NCBI GenBank assembly: GCA_002788755.1
Contig: PFRW01000033.1
Location: forward strand, 1-25,111
DNA: 25,111 bases
Source of the DNA: Candidatus Peregrinibacteria bacterium CG_4_9_14_0_2_um_filter_41_14
Lineage (GTDB): Bacteria > Patescibacteriota > Gracilibacteria > UBA1369 > UM-FILTER-41-14
Direction of reading: 5' to 3'
The translations under genes and the position numbers were made by a program. Under the pieces are notes generated by a model that worked only from the letters and a program-made list of their open reading frames with translations, made no database searches and was not told the DNA's origin. This document shows positions 14,808-21,725 of the stretch, piece after piece (within the stretch, counting starts at the first letter, position 1; every line of letters begins with the position of its first letter).

Positions 14808-15533
14808 ATGTCATTTTGGTTAATATCATTTGTAGCAGGGTTTCTCACGGTTTTGGCCCCTTGTAGTTTATTTTTACTTCCTACCATTTTGGTGGGAAGT
14901 ACCAGCAATAGGGACGCATCTCGTCCCTGGATTGTTGTATTTTCTTTGGGAGTATCTGTTTTTCTATTTTCAATCTTAATTAAGGGAACGAGCTTGGCCT
15001 TATCTGTTTCAGATTCAGTGTGGAGTGGTCTAGCTGGTGTACTGCTTTTTATATTTGGGCTTAGTCTTATTTTCCCACATGCTTGGGAAAAAATTGCCAG
15101 AATTTTGGGATTAACAAAGAGTCAAACATGGCTTCATCACAGCAGTAGTAAGCAGGGCAAGTGGGGAGCTGTACTATTAGGTGCATCATTAGGGCCTGTT
15201 TTTTCCACATGTTCACCAACCTTCGCCGTCCTTTTAGCGACAATCCTCCCAAATAGTTTTACGCAGGGTGTGATTAATATTGCTATTTTTGTTATTGGCA
15301 TGATGATCCCCTTCCTCATCATTGGGGTTGGTGGTCAAAAAGTATTAAGGAAATTTAAGTTTATGGCCGATCCGCACGGGTGGTTTAAAAAAGTTTTAGG
15401 AGGTATCTTAATTATTATGGGAATTGTTGTTGTTACCGGTTTTCAAAAAACTATTGAAGAAGCCATAATTGAGGCTGGCTATTTTGGCCCCGTCCAGTTT
15501 GAGCAATCTTTATTAAATCAGGACCGTAAGTAG
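14808..15533 (+). CDS. CcdA/DsbD-type transmembrane electron carrier
   Basis: A 241-aa protein with six predicted membrane helices. The two reactive cysteines of the family are present: Cys19 in VLAPCSLFLLP (helix 1) and Cys135 in GPVFSTCSPTFAVLL (helix 4). CcdA moves electrons from cytoplasmic thioredoxin across the membrane to exported thioredoxin-like proteins. The partner is encoded 3 bp upstream. No cytochrome c maturation genes are visible, so the role is probably general extracytoplasmic thiol reduction. The end of the protein (VQFEQSLLNQDRK) is hydrophilic. Confidence 0.88.
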   Translation: MSFWLISFVAGFLTVLAPCSLFLLPTILVGSTSNRDASRPWIVVFSLGVSVFLFSILIKGTSLALSVSDSVWSGLAGVLLFIFGLSLIFPHAWEKIARILGLTKSQTWLHHSSSKQGKWGAVLLGASLGPVFSTCSPTFAVLLATILPNSFTQGVINIAIFVIGMMIPFLIIGVGGQKVLRKFKFMADPHGWFKKVLGGILIIMGIVVVTGFQKTIEEAIIEAGYFGPVQFEQSLLNQDRK

Positions 15534-15577
15534 CATTTTTCTATGCTATTATTAACATACTATTAATTATTTCACCT

Positions 15578-16165
15578 ATGAACAACACACCACTTAGTAT
15601 TAAAATTATTGCTGGCAGCACCCGCGAAGGTCGTTTTAGCGACAAGGCCGCCGCCTGGATTGCTGAAGAGCTTAATAAACAAGATGGGGTAATGGTCGAG
15701 GTATTAGATTTGCGCGATTATGAAATGCCATTTTTTAATGAGCCAATGGGACCTTCTGCCATAAAAGAACCATATGCAAATGAAGCAGTCGCCCGTTTTA
15801 CAAAAAAAATAGCGGAAGGTGACGCATTTGTAATGGTTACGCCGGAATATAATCACAGTACCTCTGGCGTGCTCAAAAACGCTTTAGACTGGGTTTATTA
15901 TGAATGGAACAACAAACCGGTATCTTTTGTGAGCTACGGCAGCGTTGGCGGTGCCAGAGCCATTGAACAACTACGCCTTATTTGCATCGAACTTCAAATG
16001 GCCCCAATTAGAAACGCCGTTCATATACCCGGTGAAAAATATTTCCCAGTATTGTTCGGTCAGGCAGAGTCCAATGAGCTTTTTGAATCACTAGCTCATC
16101 CTGCGGAAAATATGATTACGCAGTTAATTTGGTGGGGGGAAGCGTTACAGAACGCACGTGGGTGA
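15578..16165 (+). CDS. NAD(P)H-dependent FMN reductase family protein
   Basis: A 195-aa flavodoxin-fold protein. The FMN phosphate loop is GSTREGRFSDKAA. PEYNHSTSGVLKNALDWVYY and SYGSVGGARAIEQLR are the flavin and dimer-contact motifs of the NADPH-dependent FMN reductase/azoreductase (PF03358) family. The likely role is reduction of FMN, quinones or chromate with NAD(P)H in the cytoplasm. It lies 44 bp after the CcdA gene, with no clear own promoter, so it may share the redox operon. Its stop is followed at once by the 9-bp tandem repeats and the convergent tRNA-Ser. Confidence 0.9.
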   Translation: MNNTPLSIKIIAGSTREGRFSDKAAAWIAEELNKQDGVMVEVLDLRDYEMPFFNEPMGPSAIKEPYANEAVARFTKKIAEGDAFVMVTPEYNHSTSGVLKNALDWVYYEWNNKPVSFVSYGSVGGARAIEQLRLICIELQMAPIRNAVHIPGEKYFPVLFGQAESNELFESLAHPAENMITQLIWWGEALQNARG

Positions 16166-16171
16166 ATTTTT

Positions 16172-16207
16172 ATCGCAGACATCGCAAGCATCGCAGACAT
16201 CGCAAGG
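16172..16207. repeat. four tandem 9-bp units next to the tRNA-Ser trailer
   Basis: ATCGCAGAC, ATCGCAAGC, ATCGCAGAC and ATCGCAAGG follow each other at 16172, 16181, 16190 and 16199. Read on the minus strand they expand the single CTTGCGATG unit that precedes an A-run in the other trailer copy (8390-8398), and they also end in an A-run (GATAAAAA). Confidence 0.85.
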
Positions 16208-16233
16208 CCCTCGCTGGCGCTCGGGCTGTTGGC
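16198..16233 (-). repeat. tRNA-Ser trailer element, copy 2
   Basis: The reverse-strand block beginning with the tRNA discriminator and CCA matches 8363-8398 at 35 of 36 positions (A to C in the hairpin loop). It forms the same GCCC-GA-GC stem. It lies between convergent genes (FMN reductase and the tRNA). Confidence 0.8.
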
Positions 16234-16319
16234 GGAGGGACAGGGATTCGAACCCTGGAGACCCTTGCGAGTCTTACGGTTTTCAAGACCGTCGCATTCG
16301 ACCACTCTGCCATCCCTCC
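16230..16319 (-). tRNA. tRNA-Ser (anticodon TGA)
   Basis: A 90-nt class II tRNA with encoded CCA. On the minus strand the acceptor GGAGGGA pairs with TCCCTCC; the discriminator is G. The anticodon loop CTTGAAA carries TGA (plus strand 16283-16285) between ACGGT and ACCGT. It has a long variable arm (AGACTCGCAAGGGTCT) and a T loop GGTTCGAATCC. It decodes UCN codons. It is downstream of argS on the same strand but has its own promoter. Confidence 0.97.
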
Positions 16320-16338
16320 GTGTTTAATGCTTACGCAA

Positions 16339-16365
16339 TTTATAACATTGAGCGGCGATTGTCCA
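16339..16365 (-). promoter_or_regulatory. likely promoter of tRNA-Ser(TGA)
   Basis: On the minus strand TGGACA (16365-16360), a 15-bp spacer and TATAAA (16344-16339), ending 20 bp before the tRNA. It has the same architecture as the other tRNA-Ser promoter. Confidence 0.5.
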
Positions 16366-16372
16366 TATCTAT

Positions 16373-18088
16373 TTACATTCGCTCTGGTGCGTCGATAGTT
16401 GCCAATAATGAAAGTCCTTGTTTAATAATTTGGGTAGCAACGTCACAAATCGCAATCCTTAAATCTTTTTTGTCTTTGGGTGCTTTCAAAATGGGATCGT
16501 TATTGTAAAAACCATTAAAAGCTTGCGCTAAATCAAACAAATACTCGCTGATAAAATGTGGTTTAGATTCTTTTGCTGCCAAAACCACTGCTTCGGGGAA
16601 TTTAGGGATCAGTCTCAGGACCTCTTTTTCATTTTCGGTCAGATCTTCGGCAAGACCAGTAAGGGTTAGTGGAGTAGTACCAAATTCATTGATAATGCTA
16701 CGGGCACGGGCATAGGTGTATTGCAGGTACGCTGCGGAATTGCCTTGGAGATTAATTACTTTATCCCAACTAAAAATAATGTTTGTCATCCGATTTTGGC
16801 TTAAAATTGCGTATTTAACACCACCAACACCTACCATTTCGGCAACAGCTCTCTTTTCATCGGCTGGCAGATCGGGATTTTTGTCTTCTACAACGGCTTG
16901 GGCTCGATCAATCGCTTCTAGCAGAACATCATCTAATAATAAAATATTACCTTTGCGCGTGCTCATTTTTTTATCGGCAAAACTCATGCGTCCAAAAATC
17001 ACATGCTCTAATTCAACTTCGGTTGGGGTGTATAGGCCAAGACGCTTAGCAATATGAAAGACCTGTTCAAAATGCAGTTTTTGGGCAACATCCACAACGT
17101 AGACAATTTTAGCCGGATGCCAAGTATCCACACGGTACTGTACAGTCGCAATATCACGTGTTATGTAAACGGTAGCACCATCCGAACGTTTGATAATTGT
17201 GGTTGGATAATTTGTTCCCGGAAAATTAGCAATAATCGCTCCGCCCTCGCCCGCTTCAAAAATGCCTTCTTTTAGGCCCTGTTCTATTAATGGTGCCATT
17301 TTTTTTTCATAAAAACTTTCGCCTAAAACATGGTCAAAAGTAATGCCACCAAGGAGATCGTACGTTTTTTGCACATCGGTCATGCTGATCTCAACAATCC
17401 ATTTCCAAAGCGCGCGGTTTTCGGTATCGCCATCTTCCAGATGCTTAAATTCGGTGCGCCCCAAATCCTCTATTTCCGGCTTATTTGTGGCTTCTTCATG
17501 GAATTTTACATAAAGTTTGAGCAGCTCATCAATTGGATTTTTATCGATTTGAGAGCGGTCACCCCACTGTTTAATCGCATAAATCAACTTTCCAAACTGC
17601 GTCCCCCAATCACCAATGTGATTAATTTTGATTACCTCGTAGCCCAAGTAGGTGTAAATATTAGCTAAGGACTGCCCGATTACAGTAGCCAGTAAATGAT
17701 GAATCCCTAACGGCTTGGCAATATTGGGGTCAGAATATTCACAAATGATTTTGTTATTTTTAGGTGGCGTTGGCAGGCGATAATGACGGGGGGCAGCCAA
17801 AAAGCCATTAAGCTCCTTCAGTAATCCCTTTTGATTTAAGCGAAAATTAATAAAGCCCGGCCCAGCAATTTCCAGTTTGGCAAAACCATCTAGATCTGTT
17901 GCTTCTAACTTTTTAGCAATTTCAACTGCAACATCATGCGGGTTACGCCCTTGTTCCTTACCCAAACGTAAGGCAATTGGCGAAGCATAATCACCATGAC
18001 TAACATCACGCGGATACTCCACGTAGTCGTGATTTGGATTCAAATCCAAAATTTCTGCCAGTCTGCTAGATAAAAAGGACTTAAGCAT
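16373..18088 (-). CDS. argS: arginyl-tRNA synthetase
   Basis: Charges tRNA-Arg in the cytoplasm. The N-terminal Add-1 domain (residues 1-90, with HGDYASPIALRLGKEQGRNP) is followed by the class I core. The HIGH-box region is SDPNIAKPLGIHHLLATVIG (GIHH at 128-131, variant of HVGH), then GDWGTQFG, and a KMSKS-like KKMSTRKG at about residue 350. The C-terminal DALR anticodon-binding domain begins near LQYTYARARSI and ends in the family-typical APERM. The 571-aa length is normal. ATG 18088 is used; the TTG just before it is not needed. It sits downstream of recF and a PrsW-like gene on the same strand. Confidence 0.96.
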   Translation of the reverse strand: MLKSFLSSRLAEILDLNPNHDYVEYPRDVSHGDYASPIALRLGKEQGRNPHDVAVEIAKKLEATDLDGFAKLEIAGPGFINFRLNQKGLLKELNGFLAAPRHYRLPTPPKNNKIICEYSDPNIAKPLGIHHLLATVIGQSLANIYTYLGYEVIKINHIGDWGTQFGKLIYAIKQWGDRSQIDKNPIDELLKLYVKFHEEATNKPEIEDLGRTEFKHLEDGDTENRALWKWIVEISMTDVQKTYDLLGGITFDHVLGESFYEKKMAPLIEQGLKEGIFEAGEGGAIIANFPGTNYPTTIIKRSDGATVYITRDIATVQYRVDTWHPAKIVYVVDVAQKLHFEQVFHIAKRLGLYTPTEVELEHVIFGRMSFADKKMSTRKGNILLLDDVLLEAIDRAQAVVEDKNPDLPADEKRAVAEMVGVGGVKYAILSQNRMTNIIFSWDKVINLQGNSAAYLQYTYARARSIINEFGTTPLTLTGLAEDLTENEKEVLRLIPKFPEAVVLAAKESKPHFISEYLFDLAQAFNGFYNNDPILKAPKDKKDLRIAICDVATQIIKQGLSLLATIDAPERM

Positions 18089-18130
18089 CAAATATGTTTA
18101 TTTAGCAGCAGTCTAACTGAAAACACCAGG

Positions 18131-18952
18131 CTACTCAACAGTCTTTTGCTCCAATTTTAGTAGTTTGACCAATAAAATCACCCCAAAAACCAAGAAAGGA
18201 ATTAAGAAGACCGTAATTTGCAGTTCTAAAAAGATATTATAAATAGCATGGAGCGAAGCCGCATAAATTAACCCCAAAAGAATTTCCTCAAACTGAAATA
18301 GCTTAATTTTATTCAGACTTGGTATGTATTCCACAATTTTTCTAATAATTTGGACATCAAAAGCACACCGGTTTTTTTCTAAAGCTTTACTCGCAAACAT
18401 ACTGATTCCGTAATAGTAACCAAATACAGCCGAAAAGAGCATATGAGCAAAAGTGGCAAATAACGCGCGCGATATAAAAATTTTAATTAAGGCGCTACTG
18501 CCAACCAAATAGTAAATTTCTCCCAAGTAAAACACGTTTTCAACAAAGGCAAAGCCTAACCCGGCCACTAAACTAAATTCAACCGCATCAGCGACTGAGT
18601 TGATTTCAATGTGTGGCACTTTTTTTCTTATCACTAAGCTTTTTAAATATTCTTCAAAAATACCAATCGTCAAAAACACCAAAATATAACTCAGGGGGAT
18701 TACCAGAAATGAGCCAATATTCACTGTTTTGCCATCAGCCAGATTACTCAGTGTCGTTGTAATATTAAAAGAGGGGAACAAATTCCATGACCATCTGTAA
18801 AGTAGCAATGGTACTGTCGCTAGCCCACCATACGTAAAAACTTTTAGCAGCAATTGGCGGTTTTCATTGGTCCGTCCCAACAGAAGGTAACTCCAGGTAA
18901 TAATCGGAAGGAGTGCCAAAATGATTATAGCTAACCACTGAAGTACGTTCAT
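18131..18952 (-). CDS. PrsW-family intramembrane metalloprotease-like protein
   Basis: A 273-aa polytopic membrane protein with about eight helices. The PrsW/CPBP-like conserved sites are visible: an EE pair at the end of a helix (TIGIFEEYLKSLVIRK), SLVAGLGFAFVENVFYLG, ATFAHMLFSAVFGYYYG and AASLHAIYNIF, supplying Glu/His residues for metal binding. Bacillus PrsW cuts the anti-sigma factor RsiW; here no sigma/anti-sigma pair is visible, so the substrate is unknown. ATG 18952 is preferred over the TTG three bases upstream. It is 26 bp after recF and 42 bp before argS. Confidence 0.85.
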   Translation of the reverse strand: MNVLQWLAIIILALLPIITWSYLLLGRTNENRQLLLKVFTYGGLATVPLLLYRWSWNLFPSFNITTTLSNLADGKTVNIGSFLVIPLSYILVFLTIGIFEEYLKSLVIRKKVPHIEINSVADAVEFSLVAGLGFAFVENVFYLGEIYYLVGSSALIKIFISRALFATFAHMLFSAVFGYYYGISMFASKALEKNRCAFDVQIIRKIVEYIPSLNKIKLFQFEEILLGLIYAASLHAIYNIFLELQITVFLIPFLVFGVILLVKLLKLEQKTVE

Positions 18953-18978
18953 CAATACATAATAATGATATTCACTAA

Positions 18979-20073
18979 TTATAGCACGCTTTGCGTCATT
19001 ATGCCAGTATCAACGCTATAAACATGGAAGGGGTACTCGGTCTCGTGAAAGTACTTTTGCTCAACGGTAGTAATAAAAGTTTGGTGATTGGCACTGAGTT
19101 TTAATAGTTTTTCCCTACGACTTTGGTCCAACTCCGAAAATACGTCATCTAGAAGCAGAATTGGTGATGTGTTGGCAGATTCTTTGAAATAAGCTAGTTC
19201 GATCAATTTAAGTGCCAGGACAACCGTTCTTAATTCGCCACGGCTAGCACAAATACTGGCTTTTTGCTGATTAATCAAAATTTCAAAATCATCACGATGG
19301 GGGCCAAAAGTTGTATGCCCGTAGCGCACGTCATCTTTGTAGGCAGCTTGCAGTTTTTGTGCCAAAACCGTTTCGGTTACGGGTTCGTGCCAATCGTAGT
19401 CAAAATCGAGTTTATCATTTGATTCAGCCAAATCTTGGTAAGTTTCGGTTAATTTGTTTCGACAAGCTTGCGTAAAATGCACACGAAGATTGATGACAGT
19501 AATCATGGCTGCAAGTAGCTGTTTATCCCAGACGCTTAGGCCAGCCTTTAGGTTTGGCTTGTCTCTAAGTTGCTTAAGGAGTGAGTTTCTTTGTTTAAGA
19601 ATACCGTGATAATGGCTAAAAGCTTCAAAATATTCCGGATATAGCTGAATCAAAATACTGTCGATAAAGCGGCGACGCAGGTTGGGAGCACCAGTTAATA
19701 GGTTGAGGTCATCCGGTGTAAACAAAACAACATGCAGATTACCAATAAAATGTTTGGCCTCCACCTCACCCTCATTAATTTTATACATGCGGCGCAGGGG
19801 AGCCATTTGGTAGCCAAATTCCAGCTTATTAGCCTTTGCATCGATTATTTCACCTCCTATGCGCATGAAATTTTCATTCTGCATGACGCAGTGTGATAAA
19901 CTCCGTGATCGTAACGGCTTTGGTAAGGCCAAAAAGCGGATTGCTTCTAAAAAATTGGTTTTGCCCTGCCCATTTTGTCCTAGCAGAATATTAATGGCCA
20001 TATCATCAGCAAAATTCACGCTTTGCTTGGCAAGATTTTTAAAATTTTCAACATATAGGGTGGATATGCGCAT
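18979..20073 (-). CDS. recF: DNA replication/repair protein RecF
   Basis: An SMC-like ATPase that helps load RecA at gapped DNA with RecO/RecR. Walker A GQNGQGKT is at residues 32-39; FTPDDLNLLTGAPNLRRRFID is the RecF-specific block; the ABC signature is SRGELRTVVLALKL; Walker B is PILLLDDVFSELD. The 364-aa length is normal. ATG 20073 has no Shine-Dalgarno sequence. recF is often beside dnaN/gyrB; neither is in the window, and here it heads recF-prsW-argS. Confidence 0.95.
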   Translation of the reverse strand: MRISTLYVENFKNLAKQSVNFADDMAINILLGQNGQGKTNFLEAIRFLALPKPLRSRSLSHCVMQNENFMRIGGEIIDAKANKLEFGYQMAPLRRMYKINEGEVEAKHFIGNLHVVLFTPDDLNLLTGAPNLRRRFIDSILIQLYPEYFEAFSHYHGILKQRNSLLKQLRDKPNLKAGLSVWDKQLLAAMITVINLRVHFTQACRNKLTETYQDLAESNDKLDFDYDWHEPVTETVLAQKLQAAYKDDVRYGHTTFGPHRDDFEILINQQKASICASRGELRTVVLALKLIELAYFKESANTSPILLLDDVFSELDQSRREKLLKLSANHQTFITTVEQKYFHETEYPFHVYSVDTGIMTQSVL

Positions 20074-20141
20074 GGAGGAACTTAATTTAGCTTCAGCTTA
20101 AGGCATGACGGGGAGGTTCGTCAATTAGGCTTTAGTTAAAT

Positions 20142-20169
20142 ATAATAGAACTTAATCAAATATAGTAAA
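20142..20169 (-). promoter_or_regulatory. candidate recF promoter
   Basis: On the minus strand TTTACT (20169-20164), 16 bp, TATTAT (20147-20142). The left arm of a 13-bp inverted repeat fills most of the spacer, suggesting repression or control by a protein bound there. Confidence 0.4.
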
Positions 20170-20253
20170 ATATATCTAAGTACATCCAGATACCTACAAA
20201 CAATAACTACTTTACATAAACTAAAACTACATTGTTTTAGATTTGATTAAGTT
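20149..20253. repeat. 13-bp perfect inverted repeat between recF and the HTH micro-gene
   Basis: AACTTAATCAAAT (20149-20161) and its exact reverse complement ATTTGATTAAGTT (20241-20253), 79 bp apart. The arms overlap the candidate divergent promoters on each side. The 235-bp region 20074-20308 is AT-rich and has no other gene that I can see. Confidence 0.75.
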
Positions 20254-20272
20254 TAATTAGCTATGCTAAGAT
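20243..20272 (+). promoter_or_regulatory. candidate promoter of the HTH micro-gene
   Basis: TTGATT (20243-20248), 18 bp, TAAGAT (20267-20272). The -35 lies inside the right arm of the inverted repeat. Both hexamers are 4/6 matches, so this is tentative. Confidence 0.3.
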
Positions 20273-20308
20273 CCAATCACGTTAAGTCGAATTTAAGTCA
20301 CAAAAATA

Positions 20309-20479
20309 TTGGAACGAATTCTTACCCCCGAACAAGTTGCTGACATTCTTCAAATCCACCATCTTACCGTGCTTAAACTTATCCAACGTGGTGAGCTTGC
20401 GGCTAGTAAAATCGGGCGTGTTTATCGCATCCGCGAGAGCGCTATTAATCATTACTTAGATACAATTTTAACCTGCTAA
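20309..20479 (+). CDS. excisionase-family (HTH_17/MerR-like) DNA-binding micro-protein
   Basis: A 56-aa protein starting with TTG. LTPEQVADILQIHHLTVLKL, then IQRGELAASKIGRVYRIRE and SAINHYL, follow the excisionase-type winged HTH (LTxEEvAelLxvsxxTVyrxixxGxLpaxkiGrxyRixxxdlexyL) over nearly the whole protein. A TAA lies five codons upstream and no better start exists. Such domains serve as phage excisionases or small transcription factors. No integrase is nearby, so a regulator of its own operon and possibly recF is more likely here. It is followed after 9 bp by the zinc-ribbon gene. Confidence 0.85.
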   Translation: MERILTPEQVADILQIHHLTVLKLIQRGELAASKIGRVYRIRESAINHYLDTILTC

Positions 20480-20488
20480 CCTTTATTT

Positions 20489-20671
20489 ATGCTGTTCAAT
20501 TGTCATGACTGTGCCAAAACAATTACAACCAAAATGGATACCTGCCCCTATTGCCAAACTAATACAGCGCGAATTGGCGTTACTGTGGAAACCAGTAGCC
20601 GCAGCTTTGCGAATGCACAATCATTTTCACTAAAAGGGCTTATTCACGCTCTCTACACTGTAAAGAATTAA
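20489..20671 (+). CDS. small zinc-ribbon protein
   Basis: A 60-aa protein whose first 27 residues hold two CxxC knuckles (FNCHDCAK and DTCPYCQT), a zinc-ribbon pattern. The remainder is Ser-rich with a hydrophobic end (LKGLIHALYTVKN). It has no signal peptide. It is 9 bp after the HTH gene and probably co-transcribed. Its last 32 bp overlap the 3' end of the convergent gene at 20640. Function unknown; a small protein- or nucleic-acid-binding partner of the HTH protein is one possibility. Confidence 0.6.
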   Translation: MLFNCHDCAKTITTKMDTCPYCQTNTARIGVTVETSSRSFANAQSFSLKGLIHALYTVKN

Positions 20672-21725
20672 GCGTGTTTAAGTTGTAGGTTAGGCTGGTG
20701 GCATTGGGTGCATCGGCTAAGTCGCTTAAACTTGCCATGCGTTGATTGGTCACTTGGGCTTCATCCCATAGGCTGTTGATGACTTCATCTGCATAGTTGT
20801 AGGCTAGGGTTTCATTAAGTTGCGCTAGATCATCCATAAATTCAAGTGCTTGTGTGCCGGACTTATTAACGCTGCGCCTTGTTAGGTCAATAATGTTGGC
20901 ATTGGGGTCACGCATTAATTCACTGGCCACAGCATCGGCCTGGATTTTAGCTTTTCGTCGTTTTTGGGCTGTTGCTTCGGCAAAGGTAGAGTAGGGACCG
21001 TAGTCAATTTTGACGTAGTCGGAAAAATTACCAGCAAAAAGTTTATCTTTGGTTGCAATAACACTGTCGTAAATATCTTCTAACGATTTCGCGCTAAAGG
21101 TTGTTGCCGCTTCATTGGATAAGTCTGTCCATGCTTGTGAGATGTTACTGCCCGCCTTGGCGATATCAATTTTAAGTTTATCCCATCTGGCGGCAATTGC
21201 GCCCCAAGTTGGCTGACAGTTTTGGTATTCTGATAGTTTGCCGGTATAGACAGTTACCCATTTAGGAATGGCATCGTTAATTAATGGGTTTGACGGATAC
21301 AGCTCTCGCGTTTCGCTGGCTAGTCGTACCGTTTCGTCTGTCTCCATTAAATCGATATGACGTAGAAAGTAGATTTCGGCACTTGTCAGCTCCCAATTGC
21401 GTTGGTATCCGCGTATTGTTTCTACAGATACATCTGTGTCCAAAATCCCTTTACGAATGATGGAGCCAATGGCATCACGCTTTTTAATGAGGGCAAAAAT
21501 ATCCCGACGCTTACAGGCATTTTGGTCGAAGAGATCATCAAAGGGAGCGAGGAAGTTATCGGCATCAAAGGCTGTGGCAAAAAAGTCACTGGCCAGATCT
21601 AACTTTTGGGTGATGATTGAGTCGGGGTCTTCGGCGGTATCTTGGGCATAAACCGGCATAATCGGGGCCAAAACAATTATTAGCACCAGCATCACCCCCC
21701 CCATCTGACGTAAAAATTTAATCAT
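20640..21725 (-). CDS. secreted hypothetical protein, last gene of the surface operon
   Basis: A 361-aa protein from ATG 21725 (a 9-residue longer form from 21752 is possible). The signal peptide is VMLVLIIVLAPIMPVYAQ with cleavage after VYA. The mature part is helical and charged, with cysteines in QNACKRR, YQNCQPT and LQCRERE and regions such as AQKRRKAKIQADAVASELMR. No catalytic motif or known domain is recognised. It overlaps the preceding gene by 8 bp, showing translational coupling with the other secreted proteins. Confidence 0.75.
   Translation of the reverse strand: MIKFLRQMGGVMLVLIIVLAPIMPVYAQDTAEDPDSIITQKLDLASDFFATAFDADNFLAPFDDLFDQNACKRRDIFALIKKRDAIGSIIRKGILDTDVSVETIRGYQRNWELTSAEIYFLRHIDLMETDETVRLASETRELYPSNPLINDAIPKWVTVYTGKLSEYQNCQPTWGAIAARWDKLKIDIAKAGSNISQAWTDLSNEAATTFSAKSLEDIYDSVIATKDKLFAGNFSDYVKIDYGPYSTFAEATAQKRRKAKIQADAVASELMRDPNANIIDLTRRSVNKSGTQALEFMDDLAQLNETLAYNYADEVINSLWDEAQVTNQRMASLSDLADAPNATSLTYNLNTLNSLQCRERE

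Noticed and set aside
16096..16508. Open frames of 69, 89 and 116 aa over tRNA-Ser(TGA)
   Set aside because: They overlap the tRNA, the tandem repeats and the argS 3' end; no family features or starts support them.
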